Below are positions 9,283 to 20,631 of a DNA stretch of 64,000 nucleotides, piece by piece. The position numbers were made by a program, and so were the translations under genes. Every line of letters begins with the position of its first letter. The stretch's first letter is position 1. The stretch spans positions 6,939,891 through 7,003,890 of the forward strand of contig JAJEKV010000035.1 of the NCBI GenBank assembly GCA_021234155.1, given 5' to 3'. The stretch is from Isoetes taiwanensis. Lineage: Eukaryota > Streptophyta > Lycopodiopsida > Isoetales > Isoetaceae. The notes under the pieces were generated by a model. It did no database searches. It was not told the origin of the DNA and saw nothing but the letters and a program-made list of their open reading frames with translations.

Positions 9283-10805
9283 CCTTGATTGGGTGCAAGA
9301 TCGTACGGCTTATGTTGAATGTTCATCTTTTAAGGAGAGGCTTTAGATTTTTGCCACATGGCACAATCTCGGCCCTTGATTGGGTACAAGATCCTACGGC
9401 TCATGTTGAATGCTCAGTCCTTAAGGAGAGGCTTTTAAAATTTTTATATTATTTGGGAGATTTGAACCCTTGTCATTACTAAAGCCCCTTATTCTAACCA
9501 CTAGACAAAGCATTGTTCATTAAAATAATTAATATTTTAAATATACTTAAGGGCAGTGAACCAATTAAAACAAAACAGAATATAATGTTCTAGATAGTTC
9601 TAGAAGGCTCTAGAATGTTCTAGAATCTTCTAGATAGTTCTAGAAAGTTCCAAAATATTTTAGAAAGTTCAGAAAAAAAATTAGAATATAAGAAAATCTT
9701 GAGTGAGTTTAAAGGAATCCTTCTTGAAAATTCCAGAATGTTGTAGATTTTAGAAAGTTCCAAATTGTTCTAGAAGTTTCTAGAAAGTTCTAGAGAGCTC
9801 TAAAATGTAAGGGAATCTACGGGAATATAAGGGAATCTAAGAAAATACTTTCAGGAAGTTCTAGGATGTTTTGAAAGTTTTAGAATGTTTCTGAAAGTCC
9901 TAGAATGTTCTAAAAAGTTTTAGAATTTAAAGGAATCTAGGAGAATCTAAAGCAAACTAAGAAGATCTTATAAAATATAAGGGAGTATAAGAAACATTCA
10001 TAAGTTTAAGGGAATCTCTCAAATTCTAGGAGAATCTAAGGGTATCTTCATAAAATTTAAGGGAATCTTGATAAAGTCTTAGAGTATCTAGGAGAATCTT
10101 TATAGAATCTACTTGAATCTCATATAACGTAAGGGAACCAAGGGCAATCTCATAAAATCTAAGGGAATCTAAAGGAATCTCCATAAATTCTTATAAAACC
10201 CAGGGGAATCTTAATTCTAGGAAGTTCTAAAATATTCTAGACTGTTCTTGATTGTTCTAAAATATTGTAGATAGTCGTGGATAAGCACCTAAAAAGACAA
10301 AGTTCTTTTTTTTTTTTTTTAAATTTGTGAAATTCAAAATAGAATGTTCTATAATAATTTAGATAGTTTTAGAAAATTCTTTAATGTTCTACATTTGCAT
10401 GAGATCCAAAATAAAATATTTTGGAATGTTGTAGTATGTGCAAAGAGCCAAAATAGAATGCTTTAAAATGTTTTACATGCTTGTGGGTAAGCACCTCAAT
10501 CTATAAATAGAAAGCGTTTTTATTAAGGTGTTGTAGGGCTAGAAAGTTCTTTAATGTTCTAGATAGTCTTAACATATCCTACTAGAAAATTTTTTTGAAA
10601 GCATGCAAACCGTCTAAATAGAATGTCTTTGAATATTATAGAGGATTCTAGAATGTTCTAGAGATCCTAAGCACCTCAAACTCAAAGTAGAAAGTTTTCA
10701 AAAGTATTTTCGGATATTGTAGATCTGAGATCATAAAAAGCGTACATGCGTAAATTAACAACATGAGTAAGCACCTCGGGACCAAAATAAAAGTTTAAAC
10801 TCTAG
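9283..10805 (+). repeat. 1.52-kb unit A1 with 10-bp-period heat-shock-element array
   Basis: The unit begins CCTTGATTGGGTGCAAGATC and recurs 1,523 bp downstream at 10806. After a ~250-bp head with a tRNA-like segment it becomes a long array of TTCTAGAA, GAATGTTCTAGAA and GGGAATCTAA. Perfect TTCTAGAA octamers start at 9598, 9618, 9638, 9768 and 9778, all in one 10-bp phase, and GGGAATCTA units at 9811-9840 also recur every 10 bp. Alternating nGAAn and nTTCn pentamers are the consensus of a heat-shock element (HSF binding site). No coding frame runs through it. Confidence 0.85.
9454..9514 (-). repeat. tRNA-derived (SINE-head-like) segment, A1
   Basis: On the minus strand GTCTAGTGGTTAGAATAAGG resembles a tRNA 5' part with an A box, and about 30 bases later AGGGTTCAAATCTCCC matches a B box. 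The 5' acceptor strand is truncated and no matching 3' acceptor strand follows, so it is not a functional tRNA gene. Related segments lie at 10979-11038, 29684-29740 and 31207-31266. These are pol III promoter-like sequences inside the array units and may mark a SINE from which the unit was built. Confidence 0.5.
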
Positions 10806-12309
10806 CCTTGATTGGGTGCAAGATCGTACGGCTTATGTTGAATGTTCATCTTTTAAGGAGAGGCTTTAGATTTTTGCCACATGGCACAATCTCGGCCCTT
10901 GATTGGGTACAAGATCCTATGGCTCATGTTGAATGCTCGAGTCCTTAAGGGAGGCTTTTAAAATTTTTATATTATTTGAGAGATTTGAACCCTTGTCATT
11001 ACCCCCAAAGCCCCTTATTCTAACTACTAAACCAAGCATTGCTTCATAAAAATAGTTAATATTTTGAACATACTTAAGGGCAGTGAACCAATTAAGACAA
11101 AACAGAATATAATGTTCTAGATAGTTCTAGAAGGCTCTAGAATGTTCCAGAATAGAATAGTCCTAGAAAGTTCCAAAATATTCTAGAAAGTTCAAAAAAA
11201 AATTAGAATATAAGAGAATCTTGAGTGAGTCTAAAGGAATCCTTCTTGAAAATTCCAGAATGTTGTAGATTTTAGAAAGTTCCAAATTGTTCTAGAAGTT
11301 TCTAGAAAGTTCTAGAGAGCTCTAAAATGTAAGGGAATCTATGGAAATATAAGGGAGTCTAAGAAAATACTTTAAGGAAGTTCTAGGATATTTTGAAGGT
11401 TTTAGAATGTTTCTGAAAGTCCTAGAATGTTCTCGAAAGTTTTAGAATTTAAAGGAATATAGGAGAATCTAAAGCAAACTAAGAAGATCTTATAAAATAC
11501 TAGTAATAAAATATAAGGGAGTATAAGAAAACATTCATAAGTTTAAGGGAATCTCTCAAATTCTAGTGGAATCTAAGGGTATCTTCATAAATTTTAAGGG
11601 AATCTTGATAAAGTCTTAGAATATCTGAATCTATTTGAATCTCATATAACGTAAGGGAACCAAGGGCAATCTCATAAAATCTAAAGGAATTTAAAGGAAT
11701 CTCCATAAATTCTTACAGAACCCAGGGGAATCTTAATTCTAGGAAGTTCTAAAATATTCTAGACTGTTCTTGATTGTTCTAGAATATTGTAGATAGTCGT
11801 GGATAAGCACCTAAGAAGACAAAGTTCCTTTTTTTTTTTTAAATTTGTGAAAATCAAAATAGAATGTTCTATAATAATTTAGATAGTTTTAGAAAACTCT
11901 AATGTTTTACATTTGCATGAGACCAAAATAAAATATTTTAGAATCTTGTAGTATGTGCAAAGAGCCAAAATAGAATGCTTTAAAATGTTTTACATGCTTG
12001 TGGGTAAGTACCTCAATCTATAAATAGAAAGCTTTTTTATTAAGGTGTTGTAGGGTATTCTAGAAAGTTCTATAATGTTCTAGATAGTCTTAACATATCC
12101 TACTAGAAAGTTTTTTTAAAAGCCTGCAAAACGTCTAAATAGAATGTCTTTGAATATTATAGAGGATTCTAGAATGTTCTAGAGATCCTAAGCACCTCAA
12201 ACTCAAAGTAGAAAGTTTTCAAAAGTATTTTCCAGAATATTGTAGACCACATGCGTAAATTAACAACATGAGTAAGCACCTCAGGACCAAAATAAAAGTT
12301 TAAACTCTA
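10806..12309 (+). repeat. 1.52-kb unit A2 with heat-shock-element array
   Basis: Direct repeat of unit A1 with small indels and substitutions. It ends in AAAATAAAAGTTTAAACTCTA, as does A1. TTCTAGAA octamers occur for example at 11125, 11181, 11290 and 11300; local 10-bp phase is kept, but short indels have shifted it between blocks. Another array fragment (12403-12460, CTAAGGGAATCTAAAGGAATC) follows. Confidence 0.85.
10979..11038 (-). repeat. tRNA-derived segment, A2
   Basis: Same segment as at 9454-9514 with extra C bases between the boxes and a TAGTAGTTAG A-box variant. Confidence 0.45.
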
Positions 12310-12473
12310 ATTCTTAGTAATGTTCTGAAGCATGTGCGATAGGAACTTGCGCCATAGGAACATGTTAAAACTTCGAATATGCAAGTAGAACATATTAAAA
12401 GGCGATCTCATAAAATCTAAGGGAATCTAAAGGAATCTCCATAAATTCTTCTGAGAACCACAGGGATTCTTAG

Positions 12474-13472
12474 TGCTAAAAAGTTCGATGAAGAGTGCGT
12501 TTTTGAAGAAGAAAGTGAAAGCGGCTCTAAGACTTCACCACCAAAGTCTCTAAAAGTTATAGATCCGAAACTTAGAGAAAGTTGGCAAAGGCGCAAGAGG
12601 AAGAGGCCACTCTTGAGGTAAATAAATAGGAACCTTCTCAATAAATTTGTTTCTCTGTTTTACGCAACAACCGACACTCATCCTTCGCCTATCAGGCCTG
12701 AAGAAGAAGATAAGGCATCCAGAAAAGTGGAAGGGGCAACTTCAACGGAGACAAAAGAGTGAGTTATCTCGAGCGCAACATGAGTTACTTTATTTTTCAT
12801 TTATATAAAATTAGCTCGGATGGCTCGTGTAATGTGCAGAGAGGAAACCACATCGAATAATTAAAAACTAATCCTCTTCGACTTGAATGGCGTTCTTTTG
12901 AAGACCTTCTCCAAGGCAGATTATCCTGATGCACCTCCTTTTCCAGCCGGGTTTCTAGAGACAAATACCAAATGGGTTTATCCAAGAACTGATGTACAAA
13001 AATTGTTAACCCATCTGAAGGACAGAGCATGCATTGAAATATGATCCTCCTTGATCGGATCTAATATACTCGATACTAGATCAGTTGTTCCTGAGTTGAA
13101 GGACTTTGACTTTCACGTCATTCTAAATCAAGGAAATTGTGGAGTTGTTCGTCAGCGACAACATGGCACAAAAAATATCTTCATCAAAAACATGTATGAG
13201 CCTTGGAGGTGATAGAAGCATTTCAAGAAGACCAGATATGTCTGGTGGATGATGACCCCATCAAGTGTTTTTTGAATGTAGAGAACATCACCAATCCTCC
13301 ATCATGGCACCTAAAGAATGAAAAACATTGGGTGTCAGCTAAAACACTCAAAATGTTTGTTTCCCTCATATCAGCCCCCACAATGCCTGCTTTTGTAAGA
13401 AGTAGACAAGATTTGCAAGAAAAAACATACGCTCCAGATGTCAATCTGGTTGTAAAAAATTATTGTCAATGA
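12474..13472 (+). pseudogene. Decayed ORF of unknown family, copy A
   Basis: Translation of the plus strand gives protein-like blocks broken by stops and frame changes: an acidic N-terminal part (best seen in copy B as EESVSEESETGSK and KELQEEEATLEV), then ADYPDAPPFPAGFLETNTKW, PRTDVQKLLTHLKDRA, a DFDFHVILNQGNCGVVRQ stretch and NIFIKNMYEPW. At least three stops interrupt it. The block order is the same in copy B. It could be a transposon-derived protein, but I do not recognise the family. It directly follows the repeat array. Confidence 0.45.
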
Positions 13473-14574
13473 TTATGCACTCATATATATGGTATATATT
13501 GTACATGTACATAATTTGTATTAATATAAAAGATGTTCTTTTGATGGAAAACTATTAGCCTCTTCCTTATTTCTTATCTACACTCTCCTTTTTGCCATGA
13601 TTTTATTGTCCATGATTTCTACTATACATAATAAATGGTGTAATGAATCCACTAATTCAAATCCAAAAAAATTATAAGTCGTAATTTCTAACTCAAAACA
13701 TAAGTTAAAAACTCGAGTTGAAAAAAATGAATACTGGGATAATTTCAAAATAACGGAATCGTGGTTAAATTGTGGAAAGTGGATACATGAATGGTCTTTT
13801 TGTATTGGTACGAACTATAGGTCTCATTGGGTAAGCTATGAATTATATCACTTACCCTTTTTTTTTCTCAAGTAACTACAATTCGCGCTAATTCTTAAAT
13901 TATATTGCCAAATAATGCAAGGATACTTTCGACCAAAAGAGACAACAAGAAATATACTTGTTGAATGCAAGCAATTATCATTGGTAGAAGAGTGTTTACC
14001 TAAATCAAAATTTGCACCTTTGCATGGTTTTAGGTCCTCACCATCACGAGACTATGTACGACCTCCTGATTGAGAGTTAGGTAACTTTCCAAAACATTTG
14101 ATTTCTAAAAAGCAATCTTTGAACAAGATACACTTCTCTATGGTACATGCGGTAGATTCTTGATTTGTAGTTGTCAACAGTAACTTCCTAAAACATTTAG
14201 TTCTAAGAAAGATATGCTCACCATACACCTCTCCATGTTTGAGAAGAAGCTAATTTGTCTTTGTAAATGGCTAGTAGGATTTGCTAGGGCTAGCAGAGTT
14301 TTACCTGAAGGAAGAAAGCAAGATTCTTGCCTTCATTGGAATTATTAAACTTAGTAGCTATTATGGGGGCAGCTCCTCTCAGTGATCTCCAAATCGTAAG
14401 TCATGCTTCAACGTTTCATTGACTCTCGAAGCAGCTGCATCCACCCATTATGTCTTTGTGTGAGTTTATCTTGCCGGTAAATTATCCAAGCAACTACTTG
14501 AGCTTAAAAATCTTTTTTCGATAGAATTTTTTTCATATAATTTTCTCATGCTTTATTAGCTTAAAACTCGAGCG
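13473..14574. other. Spacer, copy A
   Basis: AT-rich sequence (counterpart 33695-34789). Two related segments (AACTTTCCAAAACATTTGATTTC near 14081 and AACTTCCTAAAACATTTAGTTC near 14181) form a weak ~100-bp tandem pair. No gene recognised. Confidence 0.4.
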
Positions 14575-14985
14575 ATTGATGCATCAGGCTCACAGTGATG
14601 AAATATGTTTCAGCTTTTAGTATGCTTTGACAGGAGCCGTCTCTTGTAGAGCATAATTATATCTCATATTAAATGGATGTTGTAAAGTACCTGGCAATGT
14701 AAAGTATGCAACTGACACCATGCAGGTAAAATATCTGTAGATTGACAGTTGGTAGCAGTCCTAAAACAAAAAGTTATACTCAACAACCTGCAATTTTCAT
14801 GCTTCATTAGCCATCAATTGATATGTCAGGATCCTGAATGACGAAATATGTCCAGAATATTGCAATACATGCTTCAGCTTTCAGTATGCTTTAGCAAGAG
14901 CTATTTGTTGTGGAGCGTAATTATATCTCATACTATATGGGTTTTGTAAAGTACCTAGCAATGTAAAGTATGCCCGAGAGCATGC
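14575..14985 (+). repeat. ~263-bp tandem pair, copy A
   Basis: AGCTTTTAGTATGCTTT at 14613 and AGCTTTCAGTATGCTTT at 14876 begin related segments, both with GTAATTATATCTCATA-type sequence and AAAGTACCT..CAATGTAAAGTATGC. The divergence between units predates the 20-kb duplication. Confidence 0.7.
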
Positions 14986-15479
14986 GGGCCACGACCCTTC
15001 TTGATTGACAATTGTTAGCAGCCCCAAAATATTTAGTTTCTAAAAAGGCTATGTTCAATAAGACACCATTCTACAGATCCAGAAACCATAAATACAACTT
15101 TTGGGTGTTGATCAAGCCGCACATCTTAGGTCAAAAGCCTATCAAAATAAAGTGCCTCTGTGAGAACCCAGTTTAAGGTTACAACAGATGGAAGACAACG
15201 AACTGCACCAACAACTGGATAAAATAAAAAAGAATTAATTTCAAAGAAATTCCTTTTGCTTTATGATCATATCATTGCTTACTTTTGAAACAATACAAAT
15301 TCTCACCTAGGGTTAGTTTTAGGAGGAAGACAAAAATATTGATAAACCAACAACTTTTTTTTCTAGTCTACTCCAAATTCCAATAAATACAAACAACAAC
15401 ACAGCGCCAGATTTTTGCAGTTAGTATGGTAGCAACGTAAAACATTGGATCATTAGTTACAATATAGAAGTTGGGTCCG

Positions 15480-16040
15480 TTTTTTTTCTCTGGCGACCAG
15501 TCTTTTATCGACGCGTGGCACCACCCAATAACGCGGAATGGAACTTGGGTTCACCCATTCCGCTCGACCGGCTGCCCAGGTAAGGTTTTTTTTTAGGTTA
15601 GGGTTCTTCGTGCCAGAGCTCGCCGCCGCCAGAGGTCGCAGGGATTCACCGCCGCCAGAGCAGTGCCAGAGCTCGCCGCCAGAGGCCTCTAATCCTCTTC
15701 CGCTGTTTGATCTGCTCTTCCGCTGTTTGACCTGCCTAGAATGCCTCGAACGCTTTGGAGTTCCTGATATTTCCTGAACTATATGTTTCTGGGGACAGCA
15801 TAAGATGCTCTGCTTATGTTAGAATTATGGTAACGCAATTGTTTGATTCGTCAGCTCATTGAATCGCCGGGTTTGTATGCAATGGGAAACCTATCGCGAG
15901 TGCGATTTTGGTTGTAGAAGATCAAAGGTGCTCTCTTTTATTAACATTTTGCACCATGAAGGAAAAAGTACCGAATAATAAGTCATCACAATGCTTAATT
16001 GAAAGGCGTGATTTTGATCTAGCATAGCTTACAATCAAGC
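15480..16040 (+). promoter_or_regulatory. 5' region of the LRR receptor-like gene, copy A
   Basis: A GC-richer island follows a long AT-rich stretch: CACCCAATAACGCGG, then AGGTAAGG at 15578 (possible 5'UTR intron donor), then a leader with repeated GCCGCCAGAG blocks (15625-15690). It lies upstream of the LRR start codon at 16041 and is repeated in copy B at 35700-36263. The transcription start and the intron are inferred, not shown. Confidence 0.35.
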
Positions 16041-17826
16041 ATGGTGCATTGTTATTTTCCTTGTGTTCTCTGTTTGATGTTTATGGTTTGTTTCAAGCTT
16101 TGAAACCGCTTGCTCAAAGAACTTGGGGACAAATCAGTGTTGCTATGTTTCAAGAATGGGCTGGAAAATAATGGTGGCAGTGTTCTCTCCAGCTGGGATT
16201 TGAGCAGAAATATAAGCACCTGGAAGGGCATCCAATGGAGCCAGGATATGGCGAATCCCAGAGTGTTGAGCATAAATCGAGTCATCTTTGAGTTGCACGG
16301 TTAAGCTCGGCCATTCTGGTGTGGCCTTCCAATGCTCAAGTCTCTTGATCTCTACTGGAACAATCTGACTGGCCGTCTTAACTTGGATCCTGATTTGTGT
16401 CACAATAACAACAGCATGCTCCATCATTTGAACCTTCAATACAATTTTCTGTCTGGCCACATTCCGACAACCATTTCTACAATGCATCAGCTCAGGTATT
16501 TGAATTTAGGGGGAAATTATTTCACTGGCCACATTCCAACAACCATTTCTACAATGCATCAGCTCAGGTATTTGAATTTAGCGGGAAACAATTTCACTGG
16601 ACCCATTCCAAGCTCGATTGGTAACTGCGCACAACTTGAGGTAAGTATCTAAATGTCGCAGTTGAATTGAGCCAATATTCATCCTAATTCCAGAGAAAAT
16701 ATCTAAGTTACATACATGCTTCCACTTCATGCAGCAGCTCGCGCTGAGCGCCAATGCTCTATCTGGAGAAATCCCAGAGACTATTTCCAACTGCACAAGA
16801 TTGCGGAGGCTCTTTTTAAACCAAAACGCCCTCACTGGTAAACTACTTAGCATTATAGGAAACTTATCCAATCTCAGGGTGCTGATGCTGGATTGGAATA
16901 AGTTGACAGGGGATTTGCCAACCAGCATTGGAATGTTGGGTAGGCTTAAAATTCTGGATGTTGGATTTAATAGCATCTCAGGTTCTTTTCCAAACAGCAT
17001 GGCTGGCATGTCTGCATTACAATTTCTATCAGTGTCCACCAATCTCATGGGGGGTTATATTCCTGAGTGGATTGGGAATTTCAGCAACTTGAGGCGGCTG
17101 ATTCTGTGGCAAAACAACTTCATTGGAGGCATTCCCGTGGGGCTGGCAAATCTAACGTTCATGAAGAGTCGCCCAAATTTAGATAAACTAGACCCTGACA
17201 CCATGGATCTTATGGTGGAAGAAAACCTGCTTCCCACAGGGGGTGCCAGCAAGAGCGACCTTGTTTACTTCCAAAATGTCGCCCCCATTGTACTAGATCT
17301 TTGTGACAACGATCTCACCGGATCCATACCACCTGAATTGGGCACACTTCACAGCTTGCAGCAGCTGTGGCTCTGCGGCAACCGTCTGTCTGGTTCAATT
17401 CCTGCCTCACTTTCCTATGCAACTGATCTCATTCTTCTCCATGTCAATGACAATGAACTCAGTGGTGAAATTCCCACTGAGCTTACCAGACTATCATTCC
17501 TCACATTTTTCAACGTATCCAGCAACCGGCTCTCAGGGCGCATCCCAAGTTCCGGTCAGTTCAGCACATTCGAACCATCATCTTTCTTTGGAAATGCAGA
17601 TCTCTGTGGCTTTCAGCTCAACAAATCATGCTCAATTTCAGCACCTTCTCCGAATAGTCCACAGCATGAAGAGGAGAATGATGAAGAGGTGCTGATAGGT
17701 GTGCCTTTTGCAGTGGGTGCAGCAATTGGATTCGCAGCTGCTTTCCTCAACATTGTATTCCTGCTACCTCAGGCAGCATTTGACCGTATCGCTAACGGTG
17801 TGGTGAATAAGTGGCACACGTCTTGA
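16041..17826 (+). CDS. LRR receptor-like protein (RLP), copy A
   Basis: A cell-surface receptor-like protein without a kinase. Exon 1 encodes the N-terminal cap (DKSVLLCFKNGL...LSSWDLSRN) and the first LRRs. A 94-bp intron (16641-16734; GTAAGT...TGCAG) joins NCAQLE to QLALSANALSGEIP without breaking an LRR. Exon 2 carries the remaining LRRs, an island-like insertion (RPNLDKLDPDTMDL... to VYFQNVAP), four more LRRs, the RLP-type end GRIPSSGQFSTFEPSSFFGN with DLCG, an acidic spacer (EEENDEE), one membrane helix with a GAAIG (GxxxG) motif and a ~18-residue tail ending in KWHTS. RLPs of this build normally work with co-receptor kinases such as SOBIR1 and BAK1; that is family knowledge. The signal-peptide region and 16270-16310 are out of frame here, but the differences from copy B sit at CTG sites, so they may be sequence errors. 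The cap lacks the usual Cys pair (STWKGIQWS instead of C-W-G-V-C). Confidence 0.8.
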
Positions 17827-19055
17827 ACAACATGTGTAGTAAAATATTTTTAATGAAAATCTTTCTATGGACAAAACTTTTCATGCTCCACACTCTAATT
17901 CACATTTGTAAGCTAGCCAATGGAAGGCACCAAAGATTGAACTCATCATTTTTCAAGAATACAAGTCAACGATGCTCCTTTCTAAACATTCTATTCTATT
18001 CTATACAAGAATTTAGCGCTGGCTCCCCGCGCCTTTTGCACCCTTGGGAGTTTCAATAATTGTACTTCGTCAAGTGCATAAATGAGCTCTATTGCACTAC
18101 AAAATAACGTAAGAACGAGTTGTAGATATGGGTGATACCTTGCTAAATTGGAGAGGGACTCAATAGAGAAAAAGAGAGGAGGAGAAGATGGTTGAGGATT
18201 TGGCTTATTATTGGAATATAATGAAGTGAATGAAATTGAAAAAAAACATTCTAATTGAAGTTTCGTATTGTTATAGTATTGTTATGTGATATGGTTGTTG
18301 AAGGTTTTAGGTTGTATTCGTATGCTATGAGCATAGGTTGCTAATGGTGTTGCCCTCGATTATGTCGTAAGATAGAGCACACGGTATTTAAAGCTCTTCC
18401 CAGGTTGGTTGCACTAAGTCAAGGTAGTATGAAGCTTACCCCTATCGTGAGTATGTCGTATGCCCCTATTCCCATAAGTTCTTTAGATGTCATACATGCC
18501 TTTGCATATATTCACGTTGTTAAAGATGTTTGATTTAGTCTTTGGTGCTTGTTCTACGCACCAACCCCACTTTGTCACTAGAGCTTGCCGTGAAAGTTGA
18601 ACCAAAACAAAATACTTTTTCTTGAGATGTCAATGTTGCAGTATTAACAAATGTTCTTTGTAAAATGATTGGCTCTGAGTACATTTTGTATGGGCATGCA
18701 AATTTGTGCACAAAACATATGACCTTTTTCAAAAAGCTATGCAATCTTATTAAGCTTTTCAATAGTCATTTCAGCTATCTATGCACTAATTAATGTTTCT
18801 AAGGTACCTACAAATGAAGATATGTAAGATATTACGCATCACCTCGTGGATGGAATTGTATAGAATGGGACTCGCATGAAACCAACAAAAGCCCGACTTA
18901 GACTTGCTTCTCATTCATCTCGTGATTTTTCTACAATGGTGGATAGTGGGTAGCGCGCACATCGCGAACTACCCATAAAAATAAAGGGAAAATCAATTAT
19001 ATCATTTGGACCCCAACAAAATACAATGCTAAGAGAGATGGGCTAGTGTACTGAA
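17827..19055. other. 3' flank of the LRR gene and spacer, copy A
   Basis: No gene recognised; the counterpart is 38028-39270. A short CATTCTATTCTATTCTATAC run occurs at 17987-18005, resembling the tail of the dispersed (CTATT)n element. The region is AT-rich and nearly identical in the two copies. Confidence 0.4.
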
Positions 19056-19063
19056 AGCTTATC

Positions 19064-19115
19064 AGGGATTAAAACCCCAGCCCTTTCGGTTTTCGAGGAA
19101 AAACCCTAGTGATAA
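19064..19115 (-). repeat. TTTTCGAGGAAAAACCC motif, copy A
   Basis: GGGATTAAAA..CCC..CCTTTCGG.TTTTCGAGGAAAAACCCTAG is the reverse complement of the GTTTTTCC..CGAAAAC..GTTTTTTAATCC motif in the dispersed element at 19916 and of 46070-46115. Counterpart 39278-39325 in copy B. It may be a fragment of the same element family in the opposite orientation. Confidence 0.4.
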
Positions 19116-19326
19116 GCCGTCGACAGGGGAGGGGCTTGGACAAGCGTGAAGGCATAAAATGGCTCCCAAAACCCACGAATGGAAAAGTTTAAACAGATGC
19201 GGCTAACCTAGCACGTACGCACATCACCAACAAAACAACAAGACAAAACAAACCTCCCAGAGTGGAGGCTGATTATCGCGTGCCGTGGCGATAAAAAATA
19301 CAATAAACAAAGAAGGGGAGGGTGGG

Positions 19327-19858
19327 TTCAAAGAGAATAATTATGCGAGAGAGAGAGAGAAGAGGCGCCCGATGAGAAGTAAGCGTAAGCAGCCTAAAAT
19401 AGTGAACTCCCAACCACGGGCATGCGCGCCGCATGCATGCAAAGCATGTGCTCGTCCCCATTCTAGAATGGCGTCCGATGTCTCCGATCGATGGGATTCT
19501 AGAATGGAACTGCTTATGAAACCAACAAACGCTAGAATACCAAAGGACTTCCTTAACAAACTAGGATCCGGGGCCGAAGGTCACGGGATGAAGGCTAAAA
19601 GGCGAAAAGGATAAAGATGAAAGAAACGCCAAATTGGCCAAACCGAGGCGGGGAAGAAGCCCTCCCCGCCTGGAAACACTTCAAAGAGAATAAGGTACCT
19701 GAGAGAGAAGAGGAAGCCGATGAGAAGTCGAAGCGGCTTGGCCTAAAATAGCGAATTCCCAACGGAACGGGCATGCGCCAAGATGCATGCAAAACATGCA
19801 TGCTCGTCCCATTCTAGAATGGCGATCCGATGTCTCGGATCGATGGGATTGTATAGAG
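19327..19858 (+). repeat. ~353-bp tandem pair with CATGCATGC palindromes, copy A
   Basis: TTCAAAGAGAATAA begins units at 19327 and 19680. Each has AGAAGAGG, GATGAGAAGT, CCTAAAATAG, GAACTCCCAACC-like sequence, GCATGCATGCAAA, TTCTAGAATGG and GATGTCTC.GATCGATGGGAT. The palindromes GCATGCATGC, ATTCTAGAAT and GATCC..GGATC are kept. No protein is supported, although frames of 70-110 codons appear on both strands. Confidence 0.75.
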
Positions 19859-19915
19859 TCGCATATCCGAATACCATGGTCAAGTATTGAGCATTTATTA
19901 AACAATAAAGTGTTT

Positions 19916-20086
19916 CATCATTCTTGCAAAGGTTTTTCCCTTGAAAACCTTCGGCGTGGGTTTTTAATCCTAGTAGTAATGATTGTACTAGCCCATTGTA
20001 TGGGTCCCATGACCTATTGGTCTCTCGTGGGCGTTAAAAAACTATTCTATTCTATTCTATTCTATTCTATTCTATTCTATTCTCAA
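19916..20086 (+). mobile_element. Dispersed element with (CTATT)n tail, copy 2
   Basis: Same body as 6281-6436, ending in eight or so CTATT units at 20040-20086. The block CTTCGGCGTGGGTTTTTAATCC here corresponds to CTTTCGAGGCAGGGGTTTTTT in the other copies. Confidence 0.55.
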
Positions 20087-20569
20087 GCAAAAAGAAAGCA
20101 ATGGTATCTAAAATATGAAAAGCTGATTCAGAAGAAAGCCGGAAATTATTTGCGTAAGAAAAATCTCCCACTTCCTCTGGACGATAATATTCACTTGCTT
20201 TGACCAAATGTTGTTGCAAATTGAATGGGGGTAGCCAATTCAGCGATGCCTGGCCGCCGCGATAAATTTCTTGTCTTAACATATATAAACCTCAAGGGCA
20301 AGATTCTTTCAGCATATTCGAAGGTGATGCTTGCCTCTAAAAGTAGCCCATGTATTTCGGAAGGAAAAATAGGGGAGAGAAAAAAAAAACGCCAGAGAAA
20401 ATGAAATCGAGAAAAAAAAAAAACACCTGGTACCTGCACAAGGAGCCCAAAACTAAACTATCATAATTAACCAATGTCAGATCATCAAAAAACCATGATA
20501 TATGTGGTTTTTTATGCATGATTTTATTTGATAGAAGAAAACCATGTATCATAGTTGTTTGTTGGGATC

Positions 20570-20631
20570 GATAGTGGTTATGAATGTTGGTTTTAAATGT
20601 GATAGTGGTTATGAATGTTGGTTTTAGATGT
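20570..20631 (+). repeat. 31-bp direct duplication, copy A
   Basis: GATAGTGGTTATGAATGTTGG followed by TTTTA(A/G)ATGT occurs twice head to tail. Same at 40800-40861 in copy B. Confidence 0.8.

Noticed and set aside
9285-9482. 65-codon frames recurring in the 1.5-kb units
   Set aside because: They arise from the repeat head and run into the tRNA-like segment; no protein similarity.
9454-9514. A functional tRNA gene
   Set aside because: A and B boxes are visible but the acceptor stem is absent, so only a tRNA-derived segment is called.
9283-12309. CRISPR array or centromeric satellite
   Set aside because: Regular 10-bp periodicity without spacers rules out CRISPR; no evidence of a 150-180-bp monomer of the kind typical for plant centromeres.
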